Origin: Lingula anatina
Taxonomy: Eukaryota > Brachiopoda > Lingulata > Lingulida > Lingulidae
Length of the DNA: 64,000 bases
NCBI RefSeq assembly: GCF_001039355.2
Contig: NW_019776057.1
Location: 675,299 to 739,298, forward strand
Reading direction: 5' to 3'
The translations under genes were made by a program, and so were the position numbers. Shown piece by piece: positions 52,818 to 63,069 of this stretch. The notes below the pieces were generated by a model. The model made no database searches. It was not told where the DNA came from and saw nothing but the letters and a program-made list of their open reading frames with translations. The number at the start of each line of letters is the position of its first letter. Positions within the stretch are counted from its first letter, which is position 1.

Positions 52818-55043
52818 CGGAAATTGGGGGTGGGGGTAGGCCTGTATGTTGGAGTGTCAATAGGTGGGTTATACAGCGCAGAACCAATACACGGATTCCT
52901 CTGCTTGCAATATTCCTAAATCACTCACCTCCGCAAAAACCGCCCAAAACAATCCCAATTAAAAAATAGTGATATAGGCCTATATATAGACCTATATATA
53001 GTAAAATTTTGGTGTGCAGTACACCTTTTGATAGTCTGTTAAAATATGAGATATGGGTCTGCTCGAATCGGGTCTGTCTATGCTCTGGCAGCAAGCGAAC
53101 AAACTAATGGACATCATGTAGGCCCGCCCAGTTGGCACAGTGAGCTTTTTAGTTTAGACACACCTTTTGAATGGCCGGTAAGACGTAGATAAACTTATTG
53201 GTTGGAATTGTGAAGCACAGTCGATCCCTCGTCTTGGGGATCTTCACCTAACTTTAACTTATATAGACCTACTAAGACCCAATCTCCATACCTAAATCGA
53301 TCTAACAGAACCGACCCATCTCCGAGGGGTTTCTCGGTAAATTACATTGAGCTTTAAAAGCGGCTCTGATGCGTGGCACGCCTACTGAAGCTGTTATAAG
53401 CTACTTAAAACTGTCGTTTAGCAGCTTCAGGAGGCGTGCCAGACGTCTCAGCCGCTTAATCTGAATGCAATTTGGCGAGAATCCCTTCGGAGATGGGTCG
53501 ATCCTTCTAGATCGAACTAGGTTGTTAATTATCCCCCAACAACTACAGTACTGAAAGTAAATGTGTCGGAAGAGTCATTTGCGACTCACTTGAAATGTAT
53601 TAGCTCGAGTATGACGTAATAGCAAGAGGAATCCCCAGCGCAACAAAAAGAAACATGAATGATGCGAACAGCGATCCCAAGTTTGATTTTCGGCTATTGC
53701 TGCAAGTTGGTAGGATCAGTTGCTCTTAAAGTGAACACAGATCTATCTTTCATTATGACATTTTTTAAAGCTGAAATCAATCCCCAAATCAAATTAACGC
53801 TTATGAAACTTTCCCGTCTTGGGGAACGTCGTGGGGAATAAACAGTTCGTTTTTGAAGGGGGAGGTAGGAGGTCTCAGCTCGAGGGTCTTTATTACAGTG
53901 TGGTTTACTGTAAATAACATAACAAGTAAATTTTTCTCTTTTTCAGGTTAATAATCATAACATCCATGGCATGAGAAAGAAGCGAGCCGCTGACAACATG
54001 ATGCAGTGGTCTTCATGGACGGAATGGTCTTCCTGTAGCAGATCGTGTGGAACAGGGGTGGCCAGCAGAGTGCGAGAATGTAAAGATCATGTCAGCAGAA
54101 GACACAGGTAGATATATCCTTATATCTATTTCATTTTTTTTTCAGGAGGGACCTTTGCTCAGAAGCACATTTTTAGTAATCTGAAAAAATATTCAGACCC
54201 TAATATCAACCACACTTATTTAATGTTTTTTCCTATAGCTTTCCAAAAAAAACAAGGAACTAAAGATGTTGCTTCCTCTTCGTCGTCTTTGTGCATGTTC
54301 CTTCTGCAGAAGTTACCAGATTATAATGCAGTTATCGGGCCCTGGCTATATTCTATGGTGGCCCCTATTGGATATTTCGACTTTTCGACTTTTAGAGTTT
54401 GCGACTTTTAGAGTTTTCGACTTTTCGAGTTTGCGACTTTTCGACTTTTTTCTGCGGACAGCTTTTTGCTGCGGAACTTCTGCACATTTGGCACGCGGAA
54501 AGCAAGCAATGGAAAGTCTTATTACTAGTTATTATTTCAAAGCAGGATACACAGCAACTGAGATTGCTAAAACTTTGTCACTTGCCCATGGCACATATGT
54601 AAGGTGAGTGTAACTTTCCCTATGATATGGTACTGGAAAGGTTAGTATCCTCACTCATCAAACTTAATTATTGTAACTGATTATGCAAGGGGTCACGTCG
54701 GTGCGGGGGAGTATCCGGATGTAGTCTTATGTAATACTAGTTTTCAGTGCTTAATTAAGGGCTTTGCACATNAAAATGACCTGAAATGTTTTTATTTTTG
54801 GTAAAAACACAGGTACACAATTATAACATACACTGTAAAAACATCCAAGTGCCTGCTTTGTCTGATTTTTTCAACGCATTTAGCTCCTAAGCATGTTTTG
54901 CACCTAAGCATGGTACACCCTTTTAGCCTGGATGTGTTTAGCAGTAGGACATGTTTGATGGCTAAATATATGTAGGGTATAAATGTATGACCTTTAAGTT
55001 AAAATTTCCAAGGTTTAGATTAATATATATATATAGTTATTTT

Positions 55044-55092
<49 letters not shown>

Positions 55093-58000
55093 AGATAACT
55101 ATATATATACCAAAGTCACAGTCACCTCAACCTGTCTATCTATAACAGGTTACCAAGAACTGTCAACTTTAACCTCACTCATCAAACCTAATTATATTGT
55201 AACTGATTATGTAAGGGGTCACGTCGATGCGCGGGAGTGTCGGTGCGGGGGAGTGTCGGGATGTAGTCTTATGTAATACCAGTTTTCAGTGCTTACTCAA
55301 GCCTTGAGGGCTTTGCATATTTATTTATTTGTTTTTTATTTTGCAAAAAGATGTCATCTTTGCTCCCTCCTCTCTCTCTGACCCCCCCCCCATTTCATTA
55401 AGCATTTGCATTCTTGCATATTTATACATTTTATGTTAAAAATATATTTGCATGTTTTGTAGTTATTTAGATTGTTGTACAATGTATATATACATATTTT
55501 CTCATTTCATACTTAGTGAATCCTACTTGAGGAAACGTCTTGTCAAATTGAACTTAAGAAGAAAATCAGTTGAAAAGGATTTACCTGAAGTGATTCATGC
55601 AATGAGAGTGAGTCTTCTAAAGAGAAACTATATGATTGTAAAATGTTAAATATCCTGCTAACTCATACATGTAGTTAAATTTGAAAACTTCTGCGAGTTT
55701 TGGCCTTTATTCTCATTTTGCACCAGGTAGTGCAAAATTCATGTACAAGCACTTCTTACTGGTGATTCTGATATGCTTTGCCTATATCTGAATTGTCAAT
55801 AGGAGTGCTACATGTAGTTCATGAATTTTGTGCTATGCACCAGGGTGTCTTTGAATGATTCTTTTTCTGCTCATTTTAGTCTTTATAGCATGTTACACTG
55901 AGGAATGCCTGTTTTTTTTCGCCGCCATGTTACTGTTACCGCTTCTCATTCTAGACTACAAGGGTGCATACCCATCTCTTGGATTTAGGTCATCTATAAT
56001 TTCAACTTGTTCCACGTAATATTTGGGCTTTGTCGGAGCTGGGGTCTAGGTGTAGCGCTCATTGCAATGCACCCTTGTCCAAAAATGGCAAAATTAAATG
56101 CTAATTATCTACCATACCAAAGGAATTATGGGAAAAATTTTCTACAGACGGCTAACCGGAAGTCATATGTGGAGATTTCAAATATGCCCTTGGATTTGAC
56201 CTTTGACCTTTATTTCAAGGTCAAACGGGCCAAAATTAAAAAAAAAACGAAATTTTTTACAAAAAAAATTATTTGCACTGATATTCAGAAACTACACAGA
56301 CCTAACCTATAATATTATTAGCAGGTGCTACCCTTCAGGTGATCTTTAAGCTCCGTGAGTTTGGGGTCAATCAGTGCATTTTCACGGGAATAGCGGCCAC
56401 AAGATACCAAAACTGAAAACTGTCTCTAAATCGGGAACCGTTAATGCTAGAGACATATTATTTTTTGCATTTTGTAAGGCATGTCAAGCCCAACACCGGA
56501 AGTGGTCTCCATTTTTTTTATTTCCATACGGCTTACGAGTTATTCTGTATCAAAAAGTACATTGTGGTGGTGAAACCAAAATGTGCAATACGGTAATGTG
56601 TAATAAATTTTGAACCCCTGGAAAATAAAACATAAGGCTTGGCAAGGCAGACAACTTCAGGTCAAAAATGCCATTCATGAAATTTGAACATCTGGATTTC
56701 CTGCATGAGCACCTCCCATTTCAAGAATTTCAACGAAAATGACCTTTTCTTTATTTCAATTAATTTTTTTTGTACCAAATTTATGGCACATTATTGTAAC
56801 TCCAAAACTGTAACATTTAGTCCCTTATATCTCCAAAACTGGCAGAGATGGGTCCATAGTTACTATTGAAGTTGAATAGGAAGTCATATACTGGCAATCT
56901 AACTGTGACCTTAAAATTGACCTTTGACTTACTTTTCACCATGAACTGAGCTTTGCAACTTTTCTGTTCCTTGTATCTTCAAAACTGGCAGAGATACACC
57001 CATAGTTACTATTAAACTTGTTTAGTAAGTCATATACTGGCAATCTAAGTGCGACCTTTAAATAGACCTTTGACCTACTTTTTATGATGAACTGCTAGGC
57101 ATGCTTTATTGTCGACAAAAAAACTAGATATGCCCTTCATTTTTAATTAAGAAATATAGGACCGACTTCTTCTTCTTGAAAATTGAATGATTGTTGTGAT
57201 TTGTCAAGGGTAGAATTTCCCACTATCTATAGAGCCTTCTTGATTCTTGGAGTAAAACTAAACTTTTAGTCATATTTTATTTAATACACATGTACTGTAT
57301 TAGAATTGGTAACGTGATCTTCATACTACATGGTAGAAAAGCTACAACTAATCAAGCTCATTTTTTTTCTTTGTTGCCCATTTTAGGTTGGCATAGTTTG
57401 AGAAATCTGCTGAACAGGATTTATTTCCAAGAAATCAGGAGGAACAATAATAATGAAACTGTTTACATAACTGCTATATTTGGATTTTCATAACAAAATT
57501 TAATTAACTGAACGTTAATAATAAATGATACAATCAGATGGTGCTACCACAGACTTTTTACATAACTGCTATATTTAGATTTTCATTACAAAATTTAATT
57601 AACTGAACGTTAATAATAAATGATACAACCAGATGGTGCTACCACAGACTTTTTTCAGGCTACAAAATTTGAATGCTTTGGGTTGCACACTTTTAGATTG
57701 ATATGTCAATAATAAATGACCCAATCTTGATGTCAAAGCTGATTTCCTTAAAATTTCAGTGGATGTGTCCACATAATTATTTTGGGTTAGACAATATGAA
57801 TGCTTTGGGTTGCACACTTTTAGATTGAAATATCAATAATAGATGATTCAATCTAGATGACAATCTTTGAGCACAGGCTTTGATTTGATTTTATTATATT
57901 CGTATTTCATTAGGTCTTTCTACAGAATTATTTTGGGTTTAAAAATTTGTTGCTTTGGGTTGCACACTTTTACAAAGATATGTCTTCAACAAAAAAATTG

Positions 58001-61000
58001 CATGTTCTTAATGGGGCAAGTCGAAATTACTTTAAAAAATGAACGACATTTTATAAAAATCAAATAGTCTAGGTATTTGGTTTTTTCAATGAAAAATCAC
58101 AGACAATTGTGAATTTTACACATACTGTATTTTTAATTCATATTTTTTTAATTGTAATTTTCTCATTGAGTGGTACGTAGCAAAACTAAGAGTGCCTTAC
58201 AGTTTTATTCTTTATAATAAAGACACAAATCCTACATGAAAATATATTTTTGAACTAACTTTGCAAATTTTCTATCCCTTATATCTCGAAAATTGGCAGA
58301 GATACGCCCATAGTTACTTTTGAACTTGTATAGGAGGTCATATCCTGGCAATCTCACTGAGACCTTGAAGTTGACCTTTGACCTACTTTTCATCATGATC
58401 TGAACTTCTCAATTTTTCAACGAATGCTATGATTTGTCAAGGGTAGAGTTACACACTATCTATAGAACCTTCTTAATTGTCGGAGTAAAATGAAGATTTT
58501 ATTATAACAGGTGTTCAATCAGTTGTATTTTATTTAGATAAGACAGATTACTAATGTGTTATTTATATTTTTCAGTAAATGAAAAGAGACAGGAAGTGAG
58601 AGGTCTTCAACAACTTTTATAAAACTCTTAATTAAGTCTTAACCATAACAACACCTTAACAGCTGACTGCCCACATACCTTGTATAAACTATGGATTCTG
58701 CTATGGTCTGACAGCCAAGGTATGAAATACAGTAGTACAGAAATTGCATATATATGTAAAGGTGGATGATTAAGAAAGTAATTTTAATGAGGAAAGTTGC
58801 CTTGGAATATAAAACCTTTGAAACATTCAAATATGAATTTGTGTGAAATAATTTTTAAAATTAGTTTTGTTTCATTTTTCAGATAACAGCATTGCAAGGG
58901 CCACATACTTCTTATTAAAAGGACATATAAGGAATGCGTATACTGTTTGCTGTTAAGAAGAGACAAGAGATGGACATTTGATGTATTTTTTTGTGTCTGT
59001 TGTTTAATTTCAAATGGTTGAATGTCTCATGTGCCTAGATGTTACTGTACAATTATATATTTAGCTTGGGGTATTTTATATGCTAAAATCATGTATGCAT
59101 ATATTAGTGTGTAGCCATTGTCTGGTGGCAACATGGATTTTTTGCTTTTTTATTACCAAAGATAAAGCCTGATATAAATAAAGATGGAAAGTGACATCAG
59201 TGCAATTTAAATTCAACTGATTAAAAAGTATTTAATACTAGTATCTCATCTGCTGAGAACATCAAGGTTATTGTAATGTTACGTACTGTAAAATTAAAAT
59301 AGTATTTAGCTGCTGTAAAATTAAAATAGTATTTAGCTGAGGGTACACTCCGGTCTAGACAGATAAATGTTAACTAGAAAAACTTGATTTAAGATACATC
59401 TGCTAGAAGTTACTATTATGATATGATTTTTTTTAATTTTAAATTTAAATTAAATGTTGAAATTGGTACAAGCATTTAAGAAGTGGTTGCATGCCTGAAA
59501 TGTGCAATAAATTCTTTTGTACATTTCATGGGCATAATGGTCTAAATGCCCATTTTGTTGCTAATAAATTACCACATACATGTATACTAGTATATGTACA
59601 TGTACATAGTTGTTTTTTCTTTCATTTGTCACTCCATACAAGTCTCACTGAGGCAAATACATGTACCAATTGGCATAGATTTTCTTAATATAAGTATACA
59701 CTTGCGATAATTGTTAAAAAGTTGACGAAAGACAAAGTAAGTTATAAGTAATTAATAAGTAATTATGATAAGTAATATTGGAGTTTTTTTTCATTTTTCA
59801 TTATTATTTTTTATACAAACATCGTATGTTTCTTATCTGTATTCTCAAAACAGGAAGTACATTTTAACTATCAGTTGCTCTTGTCTACCCTGAGTGTCAG
59901 AGCAACATAAAAGCTAGCTTGTTAAATATACCTTGTGATGGAGTCGCTTTTACTAAATACCTGATATTGCTGATATGGGTTACATATGAAATCAAGATCG
60001 AGCTGGCAATACCGGAATCTAGAACCTAGGGTACTCTTGTCTTGATAAACAAATAACACTGACATCTGACGGCTAGTATCACAATGCCAGTTTTCTGACT
60101 GGTAAAAAAAGTTGCCAGGTTAGATTTTAATGAAACTTGATAGTCAATTTTCTCATGCAAAAAGCCACTTTCCATTGACGTAATAAGTTGCACAGTTTCT
60201 GTGACATGAGACATCTAAAAATGTTAGTGTTGCTATGGCCAAAAAGTGACCAGTTGGCCGACTCCGTCGAGATCTACCTCATTCATTGCTTCTTACATCT
60301 AGGTAAATCACACACGATGATACACATAATAAACTCTGCTACCATTAATTTTCACCAGGTACTTATGCAGGGAATAAAGTGCAATTCTTGAACTTCCACG
60401 AAGGTTACGCAATTTACAAAGTTTGGACTGCGACGTCATCTCAGCGCACGTGCTCCGTTCTGAATATCTTCCCAGTTGCCATATGACTGGTAAAAAAAGT
60501 CGAAAAGTCAAAAACTCGAAAAGTCAAAAAATCGAAAAGTCGAAAACTCAAAAAGTCAAAACCTCGAAAAGTCGAAAACTTGAAAAGTCGAAATATCCAA
60601 TAGGGGCCACCATAATGTACAAAGTTGCCCTACCAACTATATCACATAATTTCAATGTGGCATCAACATGGATCGTAGCAAAGTAACAGGCTGTGGTAGT
60701 TCCATTTTTCAAAACCCTTTTCTAAAAAAAATCAAATAAAATGAAATGAAAACATAAAGAAGTACTTGTTCAACATTGTTATAAAATCATCACAAAACAA
60801 TATGTAAGGCTTGTACATGAAATGACAGGCCCGTAGCCATGGGTGTTTGGGAGTGTGGCATGAATCATTCGGAGTGTGAACCATCCATTCTGCAAATCTG
60901 AGAGCCTTCCGGCGTGTACAGTCCGTCTTTATCAATTCATCAATACATTCTTAGACTTAAATAAACATACACTGTTGAAAACAAACTGCAAATTCAAACA

Positions 61001-61919
61001 TAATATTTAGAAGTATTCATATCTTTTAGATGTTCACCTCTATTGCGATTTCCCTCAGGTGCATGGCCACATCAACACACTAGCCTAGTAAAATCAATGT
61101 AGTAGGCCAACAGCTGAATAATGACGGCCCATCCACAGTAGGTTCATCCATGCGTCGAACTGTAATTTGATGCTGATTCTCTATCAAAATTATCAATTAA
61201 CACATGAATTTTACCTTAAAATATCCCCATCATAATAAATATATAATGATCGAGGTAGGAAATGAACTAGCTGAATGTCACAGTACAGGTGAATAACAAC
61301 GGATCATTCACAGAAGAGCTCGTACACCCATCTGCTGCATGTACAATTGGTCAGGATGGATGGTTCACGCAGAACAGACCATACATGTGACAGGGGGGTT
61401 GGAAAGAACCATCCTTTTTGACAGGAAAAGGTCCCCTCTGGGTAAAATTTTATCTACATACACCAAGATTTCGTTGTATAAGGTCCACTTTTTTAGAAAA
61501 AGAACCCCCCTTTTGAAACTGCTGGCTACGGGCCTGAATGATATGATTTAATATCTTTATATGTAAACATGTATGTAATAGTTATCATGAAATAGGTCAT
61601 TCAAGCATATCTACAGACAATTTATATATGGGTTAAGCACAGTCAATATTATATTGCTGTGTAATAATTTTGTATATTCCAGCACCTCAATTCCATCAAT
61701 AACTGGCTGTGGCATTTACTATAACTATGATTGTGGCATATACCGGTATGTTTGGATACTAAAAAGCAAAACCAAATGCCAAGGTTAGACTGCAATAACA
61801 AGTTATTTGTAAAATAAGATCAAAGGTAAAGGGGGAATTTTTGGGGTGTCAGAATACAGCTGGATATAACCAATTCTATCAGCCATTCTATGGGCTCAAT
61901 CAAAACCTACAAGGTAAAA

Positions 61920-61966
<47 letters not shown>

Positions 61967-62930
61967 AAGGTCCAAAAAAGTGAGGCACTAGACCATTTCA
62001 TAAAAAAATGTCCACCATAACCTTTATATATAAACTTACTACAGCCTTCTGATACACATCTTCAGCAAACTTGAGGTCTTCAAAGTTTGCTTCAATGGGA
62101 TATGTATAATTTTTCAGCCAATCAAGCAGATGTAACTCCATGGCTGTGCCAGTGTAGACATATTGGGAAGCATGGATGTGGGTGTCAATCAAACCAGGCA
62201 TAAGAAATTTCCTGGAATGAAAAATAGAAAATGATATCACATAATAAAATCTCCATTTTGGGTTCAAATGCCATCTCATTCTTTCATGATTCACAACCAT
62301 TTTGATGCTAGAGAAGTTTCATAAGTACTTTGATGCTGTAATTCATATACCTAATAATAGGGTAGGATCAGAAATGACCCGACATGACACATCTCTAATC
62401 ACACTACTGAATTATATAGATATCATTTTAAAGTACCATTACATTTCTCACATGAATGTTGGGACACACTGTATCCAGCCCATAAACAACGACCACTACT
62501 GGACAGGCATGTCAATACATACTGTCTGGACACAAATTTAAGGGACATGATATCCCCCTAGACCTACTTTAATATAATATGGATGGCATTCCTTTGTTAC
62601 AAGAAATGCCTTTCATCTTCATGTATCCCCCCCCCCTCCTTGAATCTTCAAAGCAGTCAGTGAGAGTTACAGCAGTCAGTGAGAAGGCAGTGAGAGTGAG
62701 ACTGAGATTCAGGGGTGACCAGGTCTGTTCAATAAAGTCCTTACTAGAAAGCAGAATCTCTGTGTGGTTTTCTCTTACTCTTGTGAAGCTTAAAACTTAC
62801 ATTAGCAAAGTCATTCCTGTTACATGCACAAATACATACTACTTTCCATCAGCTGAAAATCTGTTTCTGACATGTACAGCGAAATCCCTGGTGCTGGAGA
62901 CCAATTGCTTGCTAAAGATTGAAACAAAAT

Positions 62931-62975
<45 letters not shown>

Positions 62976-63069
62976 CTTACCCTTTTTTGAGGTACTTGAC
63001 ATCCTTTTCCTGAAGCCCCAATTCTGATAAGGCTTCATCAAGATAAGAGGAGTCCTTGACAAGTTGGAT
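42820..63069 (-). CDS. GDA: Guanine deaminase, 12 exons in window, N-terminus missing
   Basis: GDA hydrolyses guanine to xanthine and ammonia in the cytosol. Exons in transcript order are 63069-62981, 62211-62040, 60721-60634, 48998-48896, 48741-48714, 48489-48382, 48015-47908, 46972-46875, 45350-45283, 44129-43980, 43352-43206 and 42872-42820. They join in frame to 403 residues; the human enzyme has 454, so about 50 N-terminal residues lie beyond the window or in an exon I could not find. Zinc-site motifs of the amidohydrolase superfamily are present: DTHIHAS, the histidine of QSHISE, HCPNSNLSLRSG and GLGTDVSGG. The end, FLGDDRNIQEVYVAGKQVL, matches the family. Donors after 47908 and 43206 are GC (AG|GCAAGT). 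The 11.6-kb intron 48999-60633 carries the composite transposon described below. Confidence 0.95.
44747..44905. mobile_element. MITE family 2, copy A, in a GDA intron
   Basis: A segment of 159 bp has ends GAGAGCATTCAGAACAAG and, inverted, GGAGTGCATTCAGAAAAG. Its left arm (AGTTGATCCATGGACGAAGA, then GATCTGCAGA and ATGGCTGACCCACT) matches copy B at 45870-46047. It is more decayed than copy B. Short open frames through it are not genes. Confidence 0.65.
45870..46047. mobile_element. MITE family 2, copy B, near-perfect palindrome
   Basis: This is a 178-bp element whose two halves are inverted copies. The left arm contains AGATCTGCAGATCAAATATG then GCTGACCCACTTG; the right arm contains CAAGTGGTTCAGCC then ATATTTGATCTGCAGATCTG. 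The ends are GGCCGCATTC and GAATGTGGCC. TAA flanks both sides (45867-45869 and 46048-46050). A 3-bp TAA duplication suggests PIF/Harbinger type. It lies in a GDA intron. Confidence 0.8.
49682..49872 (+). mobile_element. Outer left end of the composite element (truncated copy)
   Basis: 191 bp align with the inner copy from 54354: the TATGGTGGCCCC terminus, the CGACTTTTCGAG array, CTGCGGACGG / GCTTTTTGCTGCGGAAC, and the first codons MENFIRYYFKAGYTAT of the helix-turn-helix protein. Similarity stops at ACACAGCAACTGA, where another repeat begins. Long open frames across the terminal array are by-products of the repeat. Confidence 0.8.
49873..50150. repeat. Palindrome-rich AACGTTG repeat, two 150-bp units
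   Basis: CCCAGCGGG followed by AAATTATGTTGT occurs at 49873 and again at 50023, giving a 150-bp period. Each unit carries several AACGTTGA / CAACGTTG motifs in both orientations. The repeat starts exactly where the truncated transposon end stops, so it may have inserted there or recombined with it. Confidence 0.7.
50199..50267. repeat. (CA)n(GA)n compound microsatellite
   Basis: About 10 CA units run directly into about 24 GA units. It lies inside the composite element's cargo. Confidence 0.95.
50268..53946. other. Cargo DNA between the two left ends; no gene placed
   Basis: This part looks different from the surrounding intron, with more CG dinucleotides and fewer long A/T runs, apart from a poly(T) at 52777-52817. 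It could contain the promoter and early exons of the gene to which the thrombospondin exon belongs. I could not find a signal-peptide exon ending in the phase-0 donor that exon needs. A diverged MITE copy lies at 53277-53530. Confidence 0.4.
53277..53530. mobile_element. MITE family 1-like, diverged copy C
   Basis: The ends read CCCAATCTCCATACCTAAAT then CGATCTAAC, and GGGTCGATCCTTCTAGATCG, in inverted arrangement. The interior has its own nested inverted repeat (TGGCACGCCTACTGAAGCTG near 53375 against CAGCTTCAGGAGGCGTGCCA near 53420). It resembles copies A and B in its ends and in GAGAATCCC but is much diverged. Confidence 0.5.
53947..54107 (+). CDS. Thrombospondin type-1 repeat exon (isolated)
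   Basis: An intact 161-bp exon with a TTTTTCAG acceptor and CACAG|GTAGAT donor, phase 0 in and phase 2 out. It encodes a basic segment with a furin-like MRKKRAADN, then MQWSSWTEWSSCSRSCGTGV and ASRVRECKDHVSRRHR. The W-x-x-W, CSRSCG and RVREC elements are those of an extracellular TSP1 domain. The remaining cysteines must lie in a later exon, which I do not see in this window. It runs opposite to GDA, inside the GDA intron and inside the composite transposon. Papilin, ADAMTS-like or other matrix proteins are possible parents. It may belong to a captured gene fragment and not be expressed. Confidence 0.75.
54509..55607 (+). pseudogene. Transposase-like protein, N-terminal helix-turn-helix exons only
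   Basis: Exon 1 (54509-54603) encodes MESLITSYYFKAGYTATEIA then KTLSLAHGTYV. Exon 2 (55517-55607) encodes SESYLRKRLVKLNLRRKSVE then KDLPEVIHAMR. The joint is phase 2 with GT-AG sites. Two helices plus a basic arm match the N-terminus of eukaryotic integrase-core proteins seen in fish, corals and molluscs (IS3EU-like). In those proteins this is followed by a GYR-type region and a DDE core. I could not find that core down to 60500, so the gene is a remnant or its later exons are lost. Exon 2 ends at a good donor (AGA|GTGAGT). Confidence 0.62.
54651..55320. repeat. Direct repeat pair flanking an AT palindrome
   Basis: About 120-145 bp (starting TCACTCATCAAAC and containing AAGGGGTCACGTCG and GATGTAGTCTTATGTAATAC) occurs at 54651-54771 and 55174-55320. 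The second copy contains an extra GC-rich duplication. Between them lies a (TA)n palindrome at about 55022-55110 whose arms read GTTATTTTCTTATA and, inverted, TATAAAAGAAGATAAC. An N sits at 54772, at the end of the first copy. Confidence 0.75.
55608..60485. repeat. Transposon interior made of interspersed and tandem repeats
   Basis: I see no confident coding exon. At 56777-57100 there are two units about 147 bp apart containing CCAAAACTGGCAGAGAT then CATAGTTACTATT and CATATACTGGCAATCTAA; a third relative is at 58250-58400. At 57462-57655 a 95-bp unit containing ACATAACTGCTATATTT is duplicated in tandem. At 57671-57990 a segment with GCTTTGGGTTGCACACTTTT recurs three times. At 59280-59345 a short AAAATTAAAATAGTATTTAG unit is duplicated. 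Confidence 0.65.
60486..60614 (-). mobile_element. Right inverted end of the composite element
   Basis: About 130 bp consist of GTCGAAAA / CTCGAAAA units and end ATCCAATAGGGGCCACCATA, the reverse complement of the left ends. ATGTAC follows. GDA exon 60634-60721 begins its donor only 13 nt further on. Confidence 0.85.
60826..61536. mobile_element. 711-bp foldback element with 14-bp ends
   Basis: It begins CAGGCCCGTAGCCA and ends with the exact reverse complement TGGCTACGGGCCTG. AATGA stands directly outside on both sides (60821-60825 and 61537-61541), a 5-bp target duplication. Subterminal GTGAACCATCCAT and ATGGATGGTTCAC form a further inverted pair. No transposase is visible, so it is non-autonomous. 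It lies in the GDA intron between the exons at 60634-60721 and 62040-62211. Confidence 0.8.
61914..61968. repeat. (AAAT)n microsatellite in a GDA intron
   Basis: About 13 units lie just downstream, on the GDA strand, of the exon at 62040-62211. A similar run is at 20789-20824, next to a poly(C), in a PPP2R5 intron. Confidence 0.95.
62933..62972. repeat. (TC)n microsatellite beside a GDA exon
   Basis: About 20 TC units end 9 nt from the exon at 62981-63069, just inside the intron past its donor on the minus strand. Confidence 0.95.

Larger units (their letters stand above)
49682..60614. mobile_element. Composite DNA transposon, 10.93 kb, inside a GDA intron
   Basis: The outer ends are inverted copies starting TATGGTGGCCCCTATTGGAT and continuing as a CGACTTTTCGA-rich array. 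ATGTAC stands immediately outside on both sides (49676-49681 and 60615-60620), a 6-bp target duplication. Inside lie, in order, a truncated left end (49682-49872), about 4.5 kb of unrelated DNA with a thrombospondin exon, a second left end (54354), two helix-turn-helix exons, about 5 kb of repeats, and the right end. The ATATTC before the inner left end does not match the right flank, so the outer pair is what moved. Assignment to the IS3EU group rests on the protein and the 6-bp duplication and is tentative. Confidence 0.72.
54354..60614 (+). mobile_element. Inner transposon copy, 6.26 kb, with both ends
   Basis: The left end (54354 onward) and right end (about 60486-60614, inverted) are long inverted repeats made of CGACTTTTCGA-like units. 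The unit carries N-terminal transposase-like exons but no recognisable catalytic core, so it is probably non-autonomous. Its interior holds several tandem and interspersed repeats listed separately. Confidence 0.7.

Noticed and set aside
54266-54607. 113-codon open frame across the inner transposon end
   Set aside because: Only its last 32 codons, from the ATG at 54509, look like protein. The rest is the repeat array read through.
60486-60614. CGAAAAGTC array resembling a CRISPR or tandem array
   Set aside because: Units are of variable length without spacers, and the array forms the inverted end of a transposon in an animal genome.
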